Source of the DNA: Candidatus Obscuribacterales bacterium
GTDB taxonomy: Bacteria > Cyanobacteriota > Vampirovibrionia > Obscuribacterales > Obscuribacteraceae
Direction of reading: 5' to 3'
Assembly (NCBI GenBank): GCA_019637435.1
Contig: JAHBVO010000001.1
Coordinates: 62,001 to 126,000 of the forward strand
DNA: 64,000 bases
Part shown: in pieces, positions 29,601-34,962 of the stretch
Position numbering within the stretch: position 1 is the first letter of the stretch
Layout of the letters: each line of letters opens with the position of its first letter
The notes under the pieces: model-generated
Seen by the model: only the letters and a program-made list of their open reading frames with translations
Told to the model about the DNA's origin: nothing
Database searches by the model: none
Translations under genes and position numbers: made by a program

Positions 29601-31130
29601 AGCCTTTTGCTGCTTCATATCTTTTTCGCTTGCGAAATCGATATTGTGTATTACGCGACCTGACTTATCAGTTTGCTGCGCGCGAACGGGAGCATCACTC
29701 TGCCCTGGGCGCCGTTCTCCATATTGATATGTGGTGATTCCGGTTGTTTTATCGTCAGCGCTTAAATGCTCTTTCTGCAACCGTCGACCATCCAAATTGC
29801 TGGTTATGGAAGACTTTTCGCCATTCGTGTGAAACACCATCTCTTGTTTCACTTCTACACTTCGAATTTTATTTGTCTTTTCATCGCGCTGTTGAATCAC
29901 GTTATGCCGCGATGTGCGTGCTTCTCCAGAGTCCTGGTCGACGCTTAACGCCACCTTTCCGGGAACTGCCTCAGCACTACCGACCGCCAGATTGAGGAAC
30001 AAAACCTTTTGAGTCTTGCTTATGTTGACCGGCTTACCATTCTTGTATTCGTATGATGTTTTTAGCTTGCTCTTAGTCTCGACTTCTTTAAGTAGACCAT
30101 CCTGGTTGTAGTTGTATTTATCCCCAGTTTTTGGATCGACATAATCGGTGACGCCCTTTTCTTTTCGCTGCTGTGGCGTGAGTTTATCCGCATTCTCCAC
30201 TTTGTTGACGTGCGGCTTTTCGGCCTCAGGCAGCAGAAGTTTTTTGCCTGTTTCAATCGCTTTGCCTGCCAGATTTGTCAGGCTAAATCCTGATTCCGGC
30301 TCTTTCTTCAGCTGCGAGTCCGCTCTGCCGTTGGTCTTGTCCGTTTTCTGTTTTGCTTTGTCCGTCTGATGTTCTTTCGACTCGACTCTCGCCGTTTTTT
30401 CCGGTTTTTCATGCCCCTTGTCCTTCGCGGCGGGCTTGGTATGAGCTTCTTTTACTTCTTTTCGCGGTGCGGTTTTATCTGAGTGCGCGGGTTTATTCGC
30501 CGCGCGATTCTCTACTTTTGTCTCCGCCCGAGCGTCTGTTTTTCCAGGTTTCAACTGCTCCGGTTTAGCTTGGCCCGGCTTCGCATGACCTGATTTTGTT
30601 TGCTCCGTTTTTGCATGCCCTGCTTTCGATTGCTCAGCCTTGGCGCCTGCTGTTTTTCCCTTCTGGGGCTTTGAGTCACCTGCGTGCGTCACCTGTTTGT
30701 AGAGATTCATCGCGCTCGTCAAACCGCGCTGCAGAAGCCCCTCTTGCGGTTTTGCTTTCTCTGTCGCCTTGGGCTTCGGCGCCTTATCTCTGGCTTTGGG
30801 TTTCGCCGATTCCTGCTTTTCCTGGCGCGCGGCGGGTTTTGCGGGCTTCGCCTTCACCTCGGCCGGTCGAGACTTACCTTCTGCTGGTCGTTTTGCTGCT
30901 GGTTTTGGCGCATCTTTAGCTTTGCCGTGAGCAGGTTTTGCCACCTCCGCCCTGGTTTTCGCCGGCTTCGGTTTGGGCGCAGCCTCTGCCGGCTTCGCTT
31001 TAGGAGCGCTTTCGGGTCTTGCTTTCGATTTGGGTGGCTGGTAAAGATTCTGAGCTATTGCTTTAGCTGCTGGTTTAGGCGCTTCCACTTTCGGTGGGCT
31101 GACCTTGTCGCCTTTGCCCTTGTTAGCCAT
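20607..31130 (-). CDS. Giant multidomain protein: K/A/P-rich, YD-like, cysteine-protease-like, HExxH and two GGDEF regions
   Basis: 3507 residues with no signal peptide. Residues 1-~305 are low-complexity Lys/Ala/Pro. From ~320 onward come YD/RHS-like and DUF3659-like Asp/Gly strands (e.g. GRINDRGDL, GHMNDNGRM). Residues ~1500-1560 are a Gly/Ala-rich hydrophobic stretch. Around 2078-2336, Cys2078 (HPTCAIAAAE), His2286 (GTHAITILG) and Asn2336 (IDNQWG) sit in the order of a papain-like triad. A zincin-like HELTH motif is at 2674-2678. A GGDEF domain (~3030-3200) has DLNNFKHIN and GGDEY at 3124-3128 but lacks the inhibitory RxxD Arg. A second, degenerate GGDEF-like domain has GGPAP at 3383. ATG with GGAGAG upstream. 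Domain names are my reading of motifs; the overall role is unknown. Confidence 0.8.
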   Translation of the reverse strand: MANKGKGDKVSPPKVEAPKPAAKAIAQNLYQPPKSKARPESAPKAKPAEAAPKPKPAKTRAEVAKPAHGKAKDAPKPAAKRPAEGKSRPAEVKAKPAKPAARQEKQESAKPKARDKAPKPKATEKAKPQEGLLQRGLTSAMNLYKQVTHAGDSKPQKGKTAGAKAEQSKAGHAKTEQTKSGHAKPGQAKPEQLKPGKTDARAETKVENRAANKPAHSDKTAPRKEVKEAHTKPAAKDKGHEKPEKTARVESKEHQTDKAKQKTDKTNGRADSQLKKEPESGFSLTNLAGKAIETGKKLLLPEAEKPHVNKVENADKLTPQQRKEKGVTDYVDPKTGDKYNYNQDGLLKEVETKSKLKTSYEYKNGKPVNISKTQKVLFLNLAVGSAEAVPGKVALSVDQDSGEARTSRHNVIQQRDEKTNKIRSVEVKQEMVFHTNGEKSSITSNLDGRRLQKEHLSADDKTTGITTYQYGERRPGQSDAPVRAQQTDKSGRVIHNIDFASEKDMKQQKAAAREDIKYERKGAIESEHHETFDLRSGKEVIVNKTDKTTDYKHGSTTVREQQFDKGKLAIDQTVKYDERARAVEMQYKDVQKNVDVQVKFDSNGKSQEVKGNFKNYTDDQSTMKLYMDGQAGRILGQHRVDTIDTGEMLRYCEKSNPREGEKPTGVVSWKTPGEDNLTQATVKDGIVYDADKNKIGRINDRGDLTLNSGAQFNVINDKQYAAMFHGVGTDDHPLNLYGTEGMTGYMSSQGDRVLMVGGNMIDAQGKIIGHMNDNGRMIFAKGVKQDAGTDIKSYMHGGYVFKGNEDGNERRFFVDSISNGQMFVQKTDKNGNQILDANGQPVKPLDCEMRLGMVIDKSSGKQLYNFVPPDVNEDETFSGGFMISMGDSPKMTALSEMKGTSFNVTVLGNQNTYKMVGIATGPQQFQADGTAIRGSGGVVNLDRELKLEKQNFDTRTRALNERLDEEKSMRLKGLGVGTAMLNPAAGLAMADAYNEATGGKAQTEAERTAFDLAKKHYVDQTADINRIITSGQIDNNTLYKLQTGNEKIRQSQLDQLDRMQLLINNPEHKLENVTAKSVDGTIKRPDLNNPGQIVDYEVRANLIYKKGTTNAIGQVNAQDGTMKIYDASGRVEVTKMNDRRLAGTIIHLEGMTETGEKQSVDWLSDGTGKLQSFAEMRKQAADQRKFFEVLAGDPGSSQRAKDGLARTLHNEQRFNNTLDDILKNGIRDVSVDKQGRINPGYNLGKIIEGPKKNIQAEDFLQEEKFPLKKVTVHSFQSQEECNKTNGAMRVGKDLYYVEKGTLYHAKTEGGKTVRVGEPVGTLEPGYVAQIGGKRISLQNESQFLFQFKIDGDSQEHRIFGTGAAHIDESGRFVKGGLVDTRELLNGGAEAKASANQAMQDYFDEKPGGNFIADTLGWSVNVGLGDREGQMRYVNETIGNQNAAMKMQLDSMFAHGLTEDGMTNNQIDKGVNTANRFMRDLNMSAADMDQMSQEGRNIQKQTSESTAMAMMSLIPGGITFAAGRMGAGSLLATNAAARFGVAVVAGGTISVATRQSNKVDVATAFGTGGLEAGAMFIGAEGTQFLEKLKHVNAASKLGTVEAVKVLGSPEIAPILKDKVGRALVELALKPGGDKVLEGVWRVANAGFQTTALTGASSLREGNFNMMTPDKLLEGGAFMLAADAVTLLAKVPTPGAEWKLQGRVGKFIDGNIKQLAEDSVNNVSNSLMSARVQANEAELENISRERGIPKDLISKEQFEKWKNQSRINAFLVQSVADSVASSLVSAPMNHAMSSATHPQSHAEHMPKDSTTDGPGNSPRSSERDTISGDTVRLDGDAQKHASEQVEPSKIETPFGYTHITPDGEKITIEPHSGGSYQYNVKDGRINLVRDTGGNETRIAYDKQGEVSALHVKNGEHTAVWQKQGDEWVVQTGGIELRSREKISVTEDGRIIHISDNSRQVKNLDGSMLTSDGKGGAETLLNPNLNEDVRLNHVMKLLEHNVTDDVLASRITANINHLMERVIVTGKDRAEFAKTLLHVSDLLSDRPDAKLDKTTRQRLAEEVLWLAANPTYLSQGRHPTCAIAAAEVRQYMEHPSDVVRAIAELANTGQYRCPDGTVLRPFHADGEWIFQPDTDAKVPYEIRKTTGEPGSYDSPRLMASQLWQTLAITGYYNANGFKGDRQWVGKLGYHNEYISDMTKNPPEKVAAYDGPQMNGEMLIKAVHQLTGRTENLALSHKRYEDTEGAHTFRNEREFTSKLLDLHEDGKFPVMFIVDTRNPPWNHGEFGGTHAITILGIETNVSPTDLRKISDILPSRGTTDSASGEVKLPSLKDIEIRIDNQWGKKHDWNLQKITAEDLFIASLNPAEAENIIMMRDGRIPSPRSEKPKGKPDDWHEYGPDQSEKFDIKPHGGMEQTDSVELTNINDRNTRFDQSLAMQNKAANEELKNRKEPDLNLDKVDRPSKEDDKRQSPPVPEENTKSQNQTPEKSKAERFVELSRLMYDQSFSEEKRAVLRAEYNELLKAFYEEHHKGSKQLGGDGDKAAPPRAADDSSYALAREYKTGKYEEPKLLDVGDTAAIALMNVVDYEYQPWYHDASLRRFVSDMTGAFQNEATLQTAVKKYMESQGLPSPIIEINDAKLRQLGGTAAYSFADGKLFVRSDMFKPGADFKENLGVLIHELTHTMQDFHIIRLATIEAMRDTKKPLNELDPKEILSRYEKLQGRVLDRAGDPMIWFARAKQVMETPQNAEFVNSKASLSKYAYKNDADIFLAKQLSDSRHPDNDKFSSARRRILEERGAQLVELLGGGRFERAIDLKRHTQRILDGAIGTTVRVSKPLELLSQLHPSNGKQSEDLRRALFGYDPLSEVFTKRNKVPTDIDPNQVSNADQALEKLLANPEFLEKNPNFINYLINGPQFFWKNMLKSEYPSIEPKGHKSLTRVQFKAMLHAYEHFYKADGTVTEQPLGSLTKNDFDKKIGDALRSQLEQHLAYNEDQKHREYFGNRYEIQPRVATERLHQLMGLRPEKESTESQLRDHVASIHQLQEHVYMDKLVEGTLSEFGFEVKLKEAVDSGREPVSVGFIDLNNFKHINTEFSQKAGDEALQEFGKLAASVLERHGLVAKDCLGHFGGDEYGIVLNGVPLRQAKQIFKEIQALRIVCEEPPSLAEGGSDKSTSVNKERAHRFRVLPDDGSKAPEGTVVVTATLGAVVRRQKQSVEDVLQSADKVMFIVKDKVKQLPEGQSLTKVKAFAGHIERIMGKQISDQLRRHSEAGKESRASEFRIRDKTMDEIRQKLDRAESKHQLLTELLTKHRHTGIWNKEISKERLQQQIDTNEPFSILRISVDNFKPVNDVFESHAKGNAVLREIGEYLLDVQKRHPDDIQLLGSLGGPAPFMIIKDADKAEEIRKEIDKFFLRVTAEDKPSVRIASHKEANKEVGEIAVGFSAAATRYEPTNGLDAEGLLVASKEPLDKVEREHIRLGRHTQRTGDHKTSSGQTKQSGARDNQGRRATDN

Positions 31131-31273
31131 TGCGTACTCTCCATAGAAACGTCAGCAACCGCTTACGACATTAAGCAGGATACGGATCAATTTCGGGGCA
31201 TAAAGATTAAATCGTTCAGTCTATGTTCCCCTGGACTTTGTCAGAGTAAACGCCAGCGGCGATAGGAGATGTC
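31131..31273. promoter_or_regulatory. Divergent promoter region of the signalling island
   Basis: These 143 bases separate the giant-protein operon (minus) from the acidic protein / regulator / kinase operon (plus) and must contain both promoters unless transcription comes from elsewhere. The centre is AT-rich (around 31199-31213), but I cannot assign convincing -35/-10 pairs. Co-regulation of both operons is plausible from the geometry. Confidence 0.4.
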
Positions 31274-32248
31274 TTGAATAGCGACGAAAACGGGGATGAA
31301 GAACTCGAATCCGGCGGCGACATGTCGAAGCACATGCAGCGATATAAAAATTACATCGACAATCTCAAGCAAGGGAAGTCGAGTGGAATTAGTTCCGTCT
31401 TTGGTCGAGCCTCTGATCTTTTGCCGCCTGAGGTCATGGAGATAAAACAGCCGACGGTTCACTTGCAAGGTTTATCTCATGAGCGGAAACCTTCCGCGCC
31501 TGATCGCGTTGATGAAGCTGAAGACGTCGATGACGACGACGAAGATGGAAACAGCCCTGACGACGATGAAGACTTTGACGACGAAACCGATGGAGACGTC
31601 GAAGACGAAGATGAAGATGAAGATGCCGATGACGACTCGGACGAAGACGAAGAAACAGATGGAGACATCGATGACGATGACTCAGTCGATGACGACGATG
31701 ATACCCACGACGATGATGATGAGAACGAAGACGAAGACGAAGACGAAGACTACGATGACTACATTGAGGCTGGCGAGGACCAAATCACCGTAACGAATGA
31801 GCTCGCTGTTAGCGCCCGCAATGGCGAACCGCTATGGAATATCTTTTTCAATCGAGCGGAGCCGGTGCTGATCACGATGAACGACGGAAGTAGCATCCGA
31901 AATGCTGAAGGACGCGATGAGTCTGTTCTCGCTTTGAAGACTACCGGCAATCGGTTCAAATTTTTCATCCTCAGTGGTCTGGTGATCGATCCGACAACTG
32001 GAAACATTTACGCCGAGGCGAATGATGGTGCATACACAGTCGCTTTTTTGAATAGTGGCTGGCAGATTCATCAGTACAGAACTCATGATGGAGCCGAGGT
32101 CTACTACGCCACGGAGCCGTTTCGTAAAGGGCGGGACCGGATTACTACGCAGATCATGAATTTGAAACTGGATCCTGCCACTGGTGATGTGTCGTATGAT
32201 TCTGCTGACGGTTCAGCAAGCATGACATTAAAGAGTCGACGTTTGTAA
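31274..32248 (+). CDS. Highly acidic Asp/Glu-repeat protein of unknown function
   Basis: 324 residues. Residues ~80-165 are almost entirely Asp and Glu, encoded by GAC/GAT/GAA runs. A short basic-to-neutral N-terminus precedes them. A folded-looking C-terminal domain (~170-324) contains WNIFFNRAEPVLITMNDG and GLVIDPTTGNIYAE strands. No signal peptide and no known domain. The start is TTG at 31274 with AGGAG six bases upstream. It is the first gene of the regulator/kinase operon, with 27 bases to the next gene. Calcium or cation binding, or mimicry of nucleic acid, are possible for such tails, but nothing here proves either. Confidence 0.65.
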   Translation: MNSDENGDEELESGGDMSKHMQRYKNYIDNLKQGKSSGISSVFGRASDLLPPEVMEIKQPTVHLQGLSHERKPSAPDRVDEAEDVDDDDEDGNSPDDDEDFDDETDGDVEDEDEDEDADDDSDEDEETDGDIDDDDSVDDDDDTHDDDDENEDEDEDEDYDDYIEAGEDQITVTNELAVSARNGEPLWNIFFNRAEPVLITMNDGSSIRNAEGRDESVLALKTTGNRFKFFILSGLVIDPTTGNIYAEANDGAYTVAFLNSGWQIHQYRTHDGAEVYYATEPFRKGRDRITTQIMNLKLDPATGDVSYDSADGSASMTLKSRRL

Positions 32249-32275
32249 CCGATCGAGAGTGATACCGCGGGCGAT

Positions 32276-32953
32276 ATGACGAAGATACTGATCGTGGATG
32301 ATGACAAAGGGCTTGCGGACCTGGTCCAGCAAACTTTGACTCACGAAAACTATGAAGTCGAGATTGCCTACGATGGTCGAGAGGCTCAGGAAAAATTTCT
32401 GATTCCGGAGCTGGACTTGATTATTTTAGACTGGCAGTTGCCCGACGCAAGCGGAATTGCGTTGCTGCAGGAGTATCGAAGAGCAAATGGACAGTTGCCT
32501 GTAATCATGCTCACGGGCAAGGATGCGGTTGAGGATAAGGAAACCGGACTCGACAGCGGTGCTGACGACTATCTAACTAAACCTTTCAGTGCTAAGGAAC
32601 TAAGCGCGCGGGTTCGGGCTCTACTTAGACGTCCTTCTGATGTGCTCAGCAATGACTTGCATGTCGGGAATTTCCTGCTCGACCGGAAGCAGCAGAAGGT
32701 GCGCTTTGGCGATTCCTCTGCCAAGCTGTTGCCAAAAGAATTTCAACTTCTCGAATTTTTGATGCGACATCCCAATCAAGTTTTTTCCGCTGAGGAATTG
32801 CTTAACCGCATCTGGTCGTCGGAGTCAGAATCTACGCTGGAAGCAACGAAAAGCACGCTGAAGCGCCTCCGAAAGAAAATCGACCCGGATGGAGAGTTCA
32901 TTCGCACCGTTCATGGTGTCGGTTTCCTGTTTGACACGGAGAGGAAATTATAG
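32276..32953 (+). CDS. OmpR/PhoB-type response regulator
   Basis: 225 residues. Receiver domain: VDDD acidic pocket, Asp52 in LIILDWQLPD, Lys102 in YLTKPF. The C-terminal winged helix (~125-222) has LLPKEFQLLEFLM and the recognition-helix region ATKSTLKRLRKKI, ending VHGVGFLF. It is expected to bind DNA when phosphorylated. The stop TAG overlaps the GTG start of the next kinase gene by one base, so they are translationally coupled. Its receiver is strikingly similar to the one in the fused kinase at 18945-20579. Confidence 0.9.
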   Translation: MTKILIVDDDKGLADLVQQTLTHENYEVEIAYDGREAQEKFLIPELDLIILDWQLPDASGIALLQEYRRANGQLPVIMLTGKDAVEDKETGLDSGADDYLTKPFSAKELSARVRALLRRPSDVLSNDLHVGNFLLDRKQQKVRFGDSSAKLLPKEFQLLEFLMRHPNQVFSAEELLNRIWSSESESTLEATKSTLKRLRKKIDPDGEFIRTVHGVGFLFDTERKL

Positions 32954-34962
32954 TGCCTCTTCGGTTTGGGGTGTTTCGAAAACTTAGTTTGGCAAGGCAG
33001 AGCATGGTACTGCTGACGGTGTTTCTTATTTCGATGCTCTGGTTTGTCTGGGCATTATATGGTCTGTTGCAAGAAGCAGAGAATGAGGCGCGAAAGCAGG
33101 AATTCGCTCGGCAAATTGTGGCAAAGGCAAGCGACTTATTATTGACTGTTTATGATACTGGTGATGCTGCAGGTAAGTTTGCCTATACCCAGCAGATTGA
33201 TGCAACTCAGAGGTATAACAGTTCGCGAGAAGACGTGCCGCAAATTATGAAATGGTTGAAGGCTAATCTTAAGGATGACAGCAACAACTATATTTCTCCT
33301 CGAGATAGGAAGCGTTTCGCTACACTGCTTTCGAGAATTCAAATGAACATGGATGTCTGCGAGCCTGTAATTGCCGGAATCAAAAAGGACGCTGAAAAAC
33401 TTTCTCAAGAGGAGTCGATTGCCGCGTGGAGAACGCGTCGTCTGGCGATTCTAGAGAATGTCAACGCACTGATCTCTGATTTGACCAAACTGATGAATGT
33501 AGGGCGTGAAATCGAGAATTCGGCGCCCGAGTTTCAGCGAGAGCAACGCCGCCAGCGGCGCGAATTGCTGATTGTCGGATTCGGAATGAATGGAGCAGTG
33601 GCGATGCTGCTGGTGCTGTTTTTCTTCAGGCGAGTAACTCGACGCGTCGATGTGATTGTCGACAACGTAGTGCGTTTCGAGCAGGGGCTTCCTCTCAACG
33701 AGATGCTGGACGGCCACGACGAGATCGCTCAGACTGACTACGTTTTTCACAGTGCCGCTGAGGAGGTTCGTTACGAAGAAGAACTCCTCAAGGAGAGCGA
33801 AAGGCGTTTGCGGATGATAATCGAGCGCGTTCCGCTTGGGCTTGTCGTGATGAATCAAGCTGGAGCGATTGAGCTTTTCAATCGCTCAATAGAAACTTCA
33901 TTTGGTTTTGAACCGCATGAGCTCTTGGGAAAAAACATTACCCGGCTATTCGGCTCAGACCGCACGCGGAGCGGCGCCAGCTTTCTTGCGACGCTCTCTG
34001 AACGCGCTTTCGGACACATTGTTGAACTGAATGCGGTGCGAAAAAACGGTGAAGAATTTGCCATTGATTTCACCATCGCCGAGATGGCAATCGGAAGTTC
34101 GAAGCGCAGGATAGCAATAATACTAGATGCGACAGAACGACTTGAACTGCGGCGTTTGCGTCAGTCGTTCGTTTCCATGGTCAGCAATGAGCTACGAAAT
34201 CCACTCAATGACGTGGAGCAGTTCTTATCCAGCTTTGCTGACGGCAAGTATGGTGAGGTTTCAGAGAAAGCTACCAGGGAATCCACGCGCGCTCGCGACA
34301 ATGTGGAAAGATTGATATTGCTTCTCAACGATCTCTTCGACCTGGAGAAGCTGGAAGCTGGGCGCATCGATATCGAGCCAAGATGGTGCTCGTTGCAACC
34401 TATTTTGGATAAATCCGCGAGTGCTGTTACCGTATTCGCTCAAAAGCATAAAGTGGAAGTCGAAGTTCCGGCCATTGATCTCATGCTTTTTGCTGATTCG
34501 AATCGAATTGTTCAAGTTCTAATCAATTTCCTCTCGAACGCGATTAAATACTCGCCGGCGGAGAGCAAGGTTCGAGTAGAGGTAGAGCAAGCCGGTTCTC
34601 TTGTCGAGTTCAAGGTGATTGATCAAGGGCGCGGCATTCCTCAGTCGCATTTGCACAGTGTTTTTGAACGTTTTCAGCAAGTAGAGGCTAATGATGCGAA
34701 GAAGAAGGGCGGAACAGGTTTAGGTCTTGCAATCTGTAAGGCTATTATCGAGGAACATGGTGGCGCTATTGGTGTCAACAGCGAGGAGGGTAGCGGGAGC
34801 ACGTTCTGGTTTAAACTACCCTCCGCGGTTCCAGGCAACGGTTCCAGTCGCATTGTGTCCGAGGATATCAATCTGTTTGGTGACGACGGCGACTTATCAT
34901 CGGCGGAGTTCGACCTCTTCGGAAATGCCGATTCGAGCGAGAGCGCGGAGGTTCACAGATGA
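32953..34962 (+). CDS. Sensor histidine kinase with intact ATPase but Asn at the phospho-acceptor position (HK1)
   Basis: 669 residues. TM1 ~16-39, an extracytoplasmic sensor region, TM2 ~205-227, HAMP-like linker, PAS domain (~285-395), dimerisation/H-box region (~402-470) and an ATPase domain (~510-630). The H-box reads SMVSNELRNPL, so residue 412 is Asn (AAT) where the phosphorylated His should be. The ATP site is complete: N-box Asn529 in FLSNAIKY, DQGRG at 557-561, FERFQQ, and GTGLGL at 587-592. It therefore could bind ATP but could not accept phosphate itself. GTG start overlaps the regulator; the stop overlaps HK2 (ATGA). The next gene is its paralogue with the opposite defect. Confidence 0.9.
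   Translation: MPLRFGVFRKLSLARQSMVLLTVFLISMLWFVWALYGLLQEAENEARKQEFARQIVAKASDLLLTVYDTGDAAGKFAYTQQIDATQRYNSSREDVPQIMKWLKANLKDDSNNYISPRDRKRFATLLSRIQMNMDVCEPVIAGIKKDAEKLSQEESIAAWRTRRLAILENVNALISDLTKLMNVGREIENSAPEFQREQRRQRRELLIVGFGMNGAVAMLLVLFFFRRVTRRVDVIVDNVVRFEQGLPLNEMLDGHDEIAQTDYVFHSAAEEVRYEEELLKESERRLRMIIERVPLGLVVMNQAGAIELFNRSIETSFGFEPHELLGKNITRLFGSDRTRSGASFLATLSERAFGHIVELNAVRKNGEEFAIDFTIAEMAIGSSKRRIAIILDATERLELRRLRQSFVSMVSNELRNPLNDVEQFLSSFADGKYGEVSEKATRESTRARDNVERLILLLNDLFDLEKLEAGRIDIEPRWCSLQPILDKSASAVTVFAQKHKVEVEVPAIDLMLFADSNRIVQVLINFLSNAIKYSPAESKVRVEVEQAGSLVEFKVIDQGRGIPQSHLHSVFERFQQVEANDAKKKGGTGLGLAICKAIIEEHGGAIGVNSEEGSGSTFWFKLPSAVPGNGSSRIVSEDINLFGDDGDLSSAEFDLFGNADSSESAEVHR

Noticed and set aside
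31477..31793. Ser-only minus-strand frame and Met/Thr/Lys-rich plus frame in the acidic gene
   Set aside because: Both are other-frame readings of the GAC/GAA repeat and have no independent start signals.
34186..34188. Asn412 of HK1 as a sequencing error for His (AAT vs CAT)
   Set aside because: A one-base error is possible, but the neighbouring motif is also altered (RNP for RTP) and HK2 has the opposite, multi-residue loss, which fits real divergence better.
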